A stretch of 64,000 bases of DNA from Nereocystis luetkeana. Taxonomy: Eukaryota > Sar > Phaeophyceae > Laminariales > Laminariaceae. This document shows, one piece after another, positions 46,901 through 52,035 of the stretch. Under the pieces are notes generated by a model. The model did not search any database. It worked only from the letters and a program-made list of their open reading frames with translations, and was not told where the DNA came from. The stretch spans positions 8,948,727 through 9,012,726 of the forward strand of contig JARUPZ010000012.1 in NCBI GenBank assembly GCA_031213475.1, read 5' to 3'. The position numbers and the translations under genes are program-made. Positions within the stretch are counted from its first letter, which is position 1, and every line of letters starts with the position of its first letter.

Positions 46901-49900
46901 TATCTATACTTGACGGCACGTCAAACGCAACATATCGGCACGGATCACAGCACATGCACGCCATCACGGAGCGGCATGTCACCAGAGCAAGCTCCTCGCC
47001 GCATTGCCAAACTTTCACAGCATACCGCCACGGCCTACTGTCATCACAGCAGTGCGAAATTACAGCGGCATGGTATTGACAATATCTCGTTACAGGACAT
47101 TGTCACAGCATGCTATCCGTTCATGTTCTCCACCCCCCCCAACTAGTCCTGTCACAGAGGCATGCCCTGACATCATGTCATCACGGCCAGCCACAACGGC
47201 ATGCCATCACGACCTGTCATTTGTTCGATTACAAAGGATGCACCCCTGAGCAACGAGGGGATGAACCACCGCGACACTCCGTAAGCGAGGAGTGGTCAGT
47301 CGTAGCTTTATTCTCTATGTACGGGCAGGATCATAGCATTGTCAGCATGTCATGCCATTTCGGTCCGTCATCACAGCATGCCATCACCGCGTACATCGCC
47401 ACAGCGTGTCATCACGGCATGTCACCGCAGCAGAAGAGCCGAAGGCAACGCGAGCAAATTACCGGCAAGCACATAGTTCCGCCTAGGTCGCCACATAATC
47501 CCCGGACGTACGTCCACAACGGACGGGGTAGTATGAAAAGCTGCATCATTGAAGGTTATAATCGGTAAGCTAACTCCTGTATTAATACATCAGAAATGGG
47601 CTACTGCGGTGCTATGCATTGCCAAATGCAGCTTTTTTCTTGTTACCCACCTGTGTTCTGGGTCATTGCTGTAGTCTATGGGTCTACCAGGTATGTACGA
47701 GTAACATGAAACCGGCATCGTTAACGGCTATAGCCGGCACTCTACAATACTTTTGAGCTACGGGCTAGTGCTGAACATACAATTACCATCCCCGCCAATT
47801 ATATGGCTCCCCAGTTGTCACCCACCTGTTCTGGGTCGCCACAAAACCCCGGGGATGGTACAAATCAATCCCCGGATTGACGGCTATGATATGTAACGGA
47901 TGGGCAACATGATAAGCTGGTGGTTGAAAGTTATAACCGAGGCAAGCTAACCGAACCCCAGCTACGGGTTACTATACAGCACAGCAACCACCACTCACTG
48001 CCAAAACACGGGCCTTCCCATTTGTCCTCCCACCTGTTCTGGATCGCCACAGATTCCGTGGCGGACCGAGATCTCTTGCGGCTCGAGGTAGTTGCCGTTG
48101 CTGGCGAGCTCTCCGAGGTCGTAAGCAGCCCTAAGGGGCCAATTGCCCCCCCCGTACTTTTCCAGGACATCCGCCGGCGTGTTTGCTTCCCCGCGCGCGC
48201 GCACCGCCATGGGTCCCCTCGACTGGTAGCAGTGGGGGCAGTAGTTGATGTCCGGGAAGTCGCTGTAGTCGAGAATCAAGGGGCGTGCGAAAAAATTGCA
48301 ATTGATGCGCATATATATATATATGAGTGTATCTACTATTAATACATGTTTCATCAGTTAAACAGGTACCTATATTTTTTCGCGGGGGGGGGGGGGGGGG
48401 GGGGGGGTGAGTGGGTGGGGGCGCGATGATGCTCGGAGACACTGCTGTAGCAAGACGAGGCAGGCAGGCTTTGGTGGCGAATTCGGAGGCGTATCCCACC
48501 GGCGGGATCCAAGCGACTGCTTCTCATGTAAATACACTTCGTGCACCACCAAGGACAACGGACAGACAGAGCGGGATTGCAGGTGGACCGCTGCTGCCCG
48601 GGAGAGCTTAGAGAGGGGTGTCGGGAATGGAGGAGGCCATGGTGGAACGGGAAGGGGGGATAAGAGAGGGGCTTTCTTTGCCATAGTACCCCTAAGGGCT
48701 TGGGTCGAAAATATTAAACGATTCACGCGCAGAATTAATACATGTACACGTGCCTGTAACTTCTGTAAGGCTTTCATACCCTTACGGAACCAATCCACAT
48801 ACCCTACAGAATACACACTTTCATCCGTCATTTATCCGTCGATGTATATATTCTCGTATGGCTGCTTTCTTCTTTCTTTTTTTTGCTTGCGGGAGAATGC
48901 GAGCTTATACCAAACTACAGAACTGTAGTAGTACCTGAAGGCCAAGTTAAAACCCCAAGGAAGGAAGTGCCATCGAAATGAAGCAAGTACCATGGGGCAC
49001 AACGAAATATGCGCGTGACCGTCGCTCGTCCTCTAGGTCGACGAGCGTGTACCTCCCATCCAGGTGAGAACTACGCTGAGCGGTACAAACGAACCGTAAA
49101 AACGCATACCAGGGTACCTGATAATAAACATACTCCGTTGCAAGCTCTTGAGAGTACACACTATTACGGGGGACCCTAGTTAACAGGACCTATGGCGTAC
49201 ATAAAAAACTATATATTCAAGCATTTTTACTAACAATATTTGCTCCTGTTAACTATGGCCCCCCGTAATAGTGTTGGATATCGTACCGAAACTTTCGATC
49301 TTTTATCTATCGTTCGATAAAAAAAAACAACTTATCGAACCGAAAAAACCGAAAAAACTTAGGGTATTTCGATATTAGTCTCGATAATTCGATGAACGAT
49401 AACGATACGATAAAACGATAAAAGGCCGAACGCCCCTCGCTGGGCGATAGGGGACACGGCAACAAACCAGCATTATAACCTGGTATACACGTATAATATC
49501 AGGCCATGGGTGTAACACCATCTGATTACTTGGTTGGAGTATTCAATACCAGGTGTGTGCATGTACCTGGTACGCAATAGGGACACGAGCCCCAAGAAAA
49601 GGAAGGCTAAGATTGATAGGAAAATAAGTAGTTCGGGAATCTTTTTACTGGAATTGGTGCATAACGCGCCCCCCTGCTCGGGTAAGAAATGAGTACCCCC
49701 CCCCCCCCCCCCCCCCCCTGCTCGGTTAAGAAAAAAATAGGAAATCAGGGAGTCTTTTTTCTGGAATTAGTGGACAACGCGCCCCTTTTCTCGAGTAGGA
49801 AATTCAGCCTGGGCCAGGTTCCTTGCTTCATATTATGTCTCCAGCAGCCTCTACATGGTACGTTGATTCTGGTGAAGAAACTACTATTTTTAATCCTTAT

Positions 49901-50710
49901 GTTGTATTTACCGGCATGCATCTACTTTTTTTGCTGTATATACATGTAATGCGACAAACAGCTGAGTTATACCTAGTATACACATACTTATAGTAGTAGG
50001 AGTACAGCAGTTCAGGATGCCTATACTAAGAAAACGAGCAACGAGATTAGCAAGAAACATTGACATTCGGGATTCGTTACTAAATAATGAAATTAGTATA
50101 ATACGCCCATTCTCATTGAATAAATCCATCCTAAGCCAGCTTTCCTGTTTCTTATCGAGTGTACTTTGGATACCAATGAAATACAACAACATTGCGATGT
50201 GGGTGGATAGCGGTGTCATCACATATCATATGTAAGTAAATGTAGCTAGTTACACGGCGAGGGGTGGAGAGGGAATACGGCTACAGAGGAAGCAGGACGG
50301 CGTGGGAAGACCCTCCTTTAGGTGCGACTTCAAGCAGTATTGGGCAGCTGCACCGCACAACCTTCAGGGCGTTGCAGTTAAAAAAAGCCTGGACATGTAT
50401 TAAAACAGCGCACTCTGTCATTCGACCTTTTCTTTATAGTTTGAGAGGAGAGAACTTAGCACTTACTTGCAGCAGCAGGTAGCAGCCAGGGTGGTAGGTG
50501 CAGGGGGGGGGGCGGAAATCACAGGGGAATTAGGAAAGGGCGGGTAGAAGTGATTGCAGGAAACAGGTGAAGATATCCATGACGGGGTTTACGCTTAATT
50601 TTGGTCTAGTTTTCGTCAAGTATTCAGGAATGATTCAGGAGTATAGTGAGTGGTCCGGTGTCTGGTGCGCGCAGCAAAACATTTTACCAGTATGCGCGAA
50701 TATCTGCCCA

Positions 50711-50743
<33 letters not shown>

Positions 50744-51994
50744 CATCCCATTCATTATCTTCGCACATCTTCTTGTCTCTCTCCTTCCAACTCGTAACTC
50801 AGATCCGGGGTCACATAGCAGGCTCTTCTCCCCCCTTCCCGCTACGGTACGTGCCTTCATTTTTTATCGCGAGAAGATTTCAGCCTTTTCTTCCCTCGTC
50901 GACTCGCATCGAATCGTGCCTACCCACGCTGCAAGGCGCTCTCAACAATTGAATCCCTTTTTTTTATTTTTGCAAATAAAGTCAAAGTCCGACCCTCCTG
51001 GGGCTCGAACCCAGGACTCAAACAAGTAGAATTCGAGGTTAACCACTTGAACCACCGGGGCGACCGGCATGGCAAGTAACAAAGTCTGTTTTAAACGCCT
51101 ACCGAACCCTGAAAAGGCGTGTATCGGGATCAGAAACTAAACGTATTTTGTTCTACTTCGCATGGATAAAGGGCTTGAAAAAAAAAGCCTGCGGCGAATT
51201 CAAAGGGGCTCAGGAAAAATGTCATTTAGACCAAAATGTTGCGCCAGCGCAACAGCTATTTAAATCCCTGGTCTGATTGGTCCTTTCTGAAGTCGTTGAA
51301 TTATGATTTCCCTTCTATACGTGGATGGTGTGATTGATATAAGCACTGCTGTACTTACACGGTCATTTGGCAAATGAAATGGCGATAAATGTGGGCAAGG
51401 TATCCGGTGCTACATACTGGGTGTATTATTATTTCTCTTGCCATCCGACCATGGTATAGGGTTATCGAAGTTATTTCGGCCTTCTCGTACCGAAACCTTT
51501 CTGGTTTCGATATCCAACCCTAGCACACACCATTGACAGCTTCAAATCCCCTTCAGCTTTTTTATTAAATTGTTACGAACACGTCGTCAGTTGCGATGTA
51601 GGTCCGATTGAGTTGCAGGGAATATTCTTTGAAAGTTGTTTGATATTTTCCCGATATCTGATAAATATGTGACTGTTGGTTGCTCTAGTTCCGATATTAT
51701 TTATTGCCTGTCGCTATCGACCACTCACTCGTACTAAGATGTTTTTTTTAGCCCTTGTAGTATGTACTCTGTGCAGTCCCGTTTTTGGAGACAAACAAGT
51801 CAAATTCACACGGTAGTTTATCCCCAAAACGGGACTGACCGCCGTTTAACCCTTTTAGAACCGCAGTCCCGATTTGGGGACAAACTACTTGAAATTTGAA
51901 TGGATTGTCCCCAAAATGAGACTGCAGTTCTAAAAGGGTGAAAAACGGTTGACGTGGTTTTCCTTCCATAAGCCAGAGCAATTTCGTCACGGCC

Positions 51995-52035
<41 letters not shown>

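Noticed and set aside
46780-47430. CRISPR-like or regularly spaced repeat
   Set aside because: Spacing is irregular and copies are imperfect; low-complexity intronic repeats explain it.
48370-48831. 153-codon minus ORF upstream of LPMO exon 2, first considered as the signal-peptide exon
   Set aside because: No hydrophobic leader and no His-start motif; exon 1 at 54951-54791 supplies both and matches phase 2 exactly.
50980-51066. tRNA gene with GGTTCGAGCCCC T-loop
   Set aside because: The same segment recurs with an identical body and poly-A tail at 38535 and 51996; it is the head of SINE 1.
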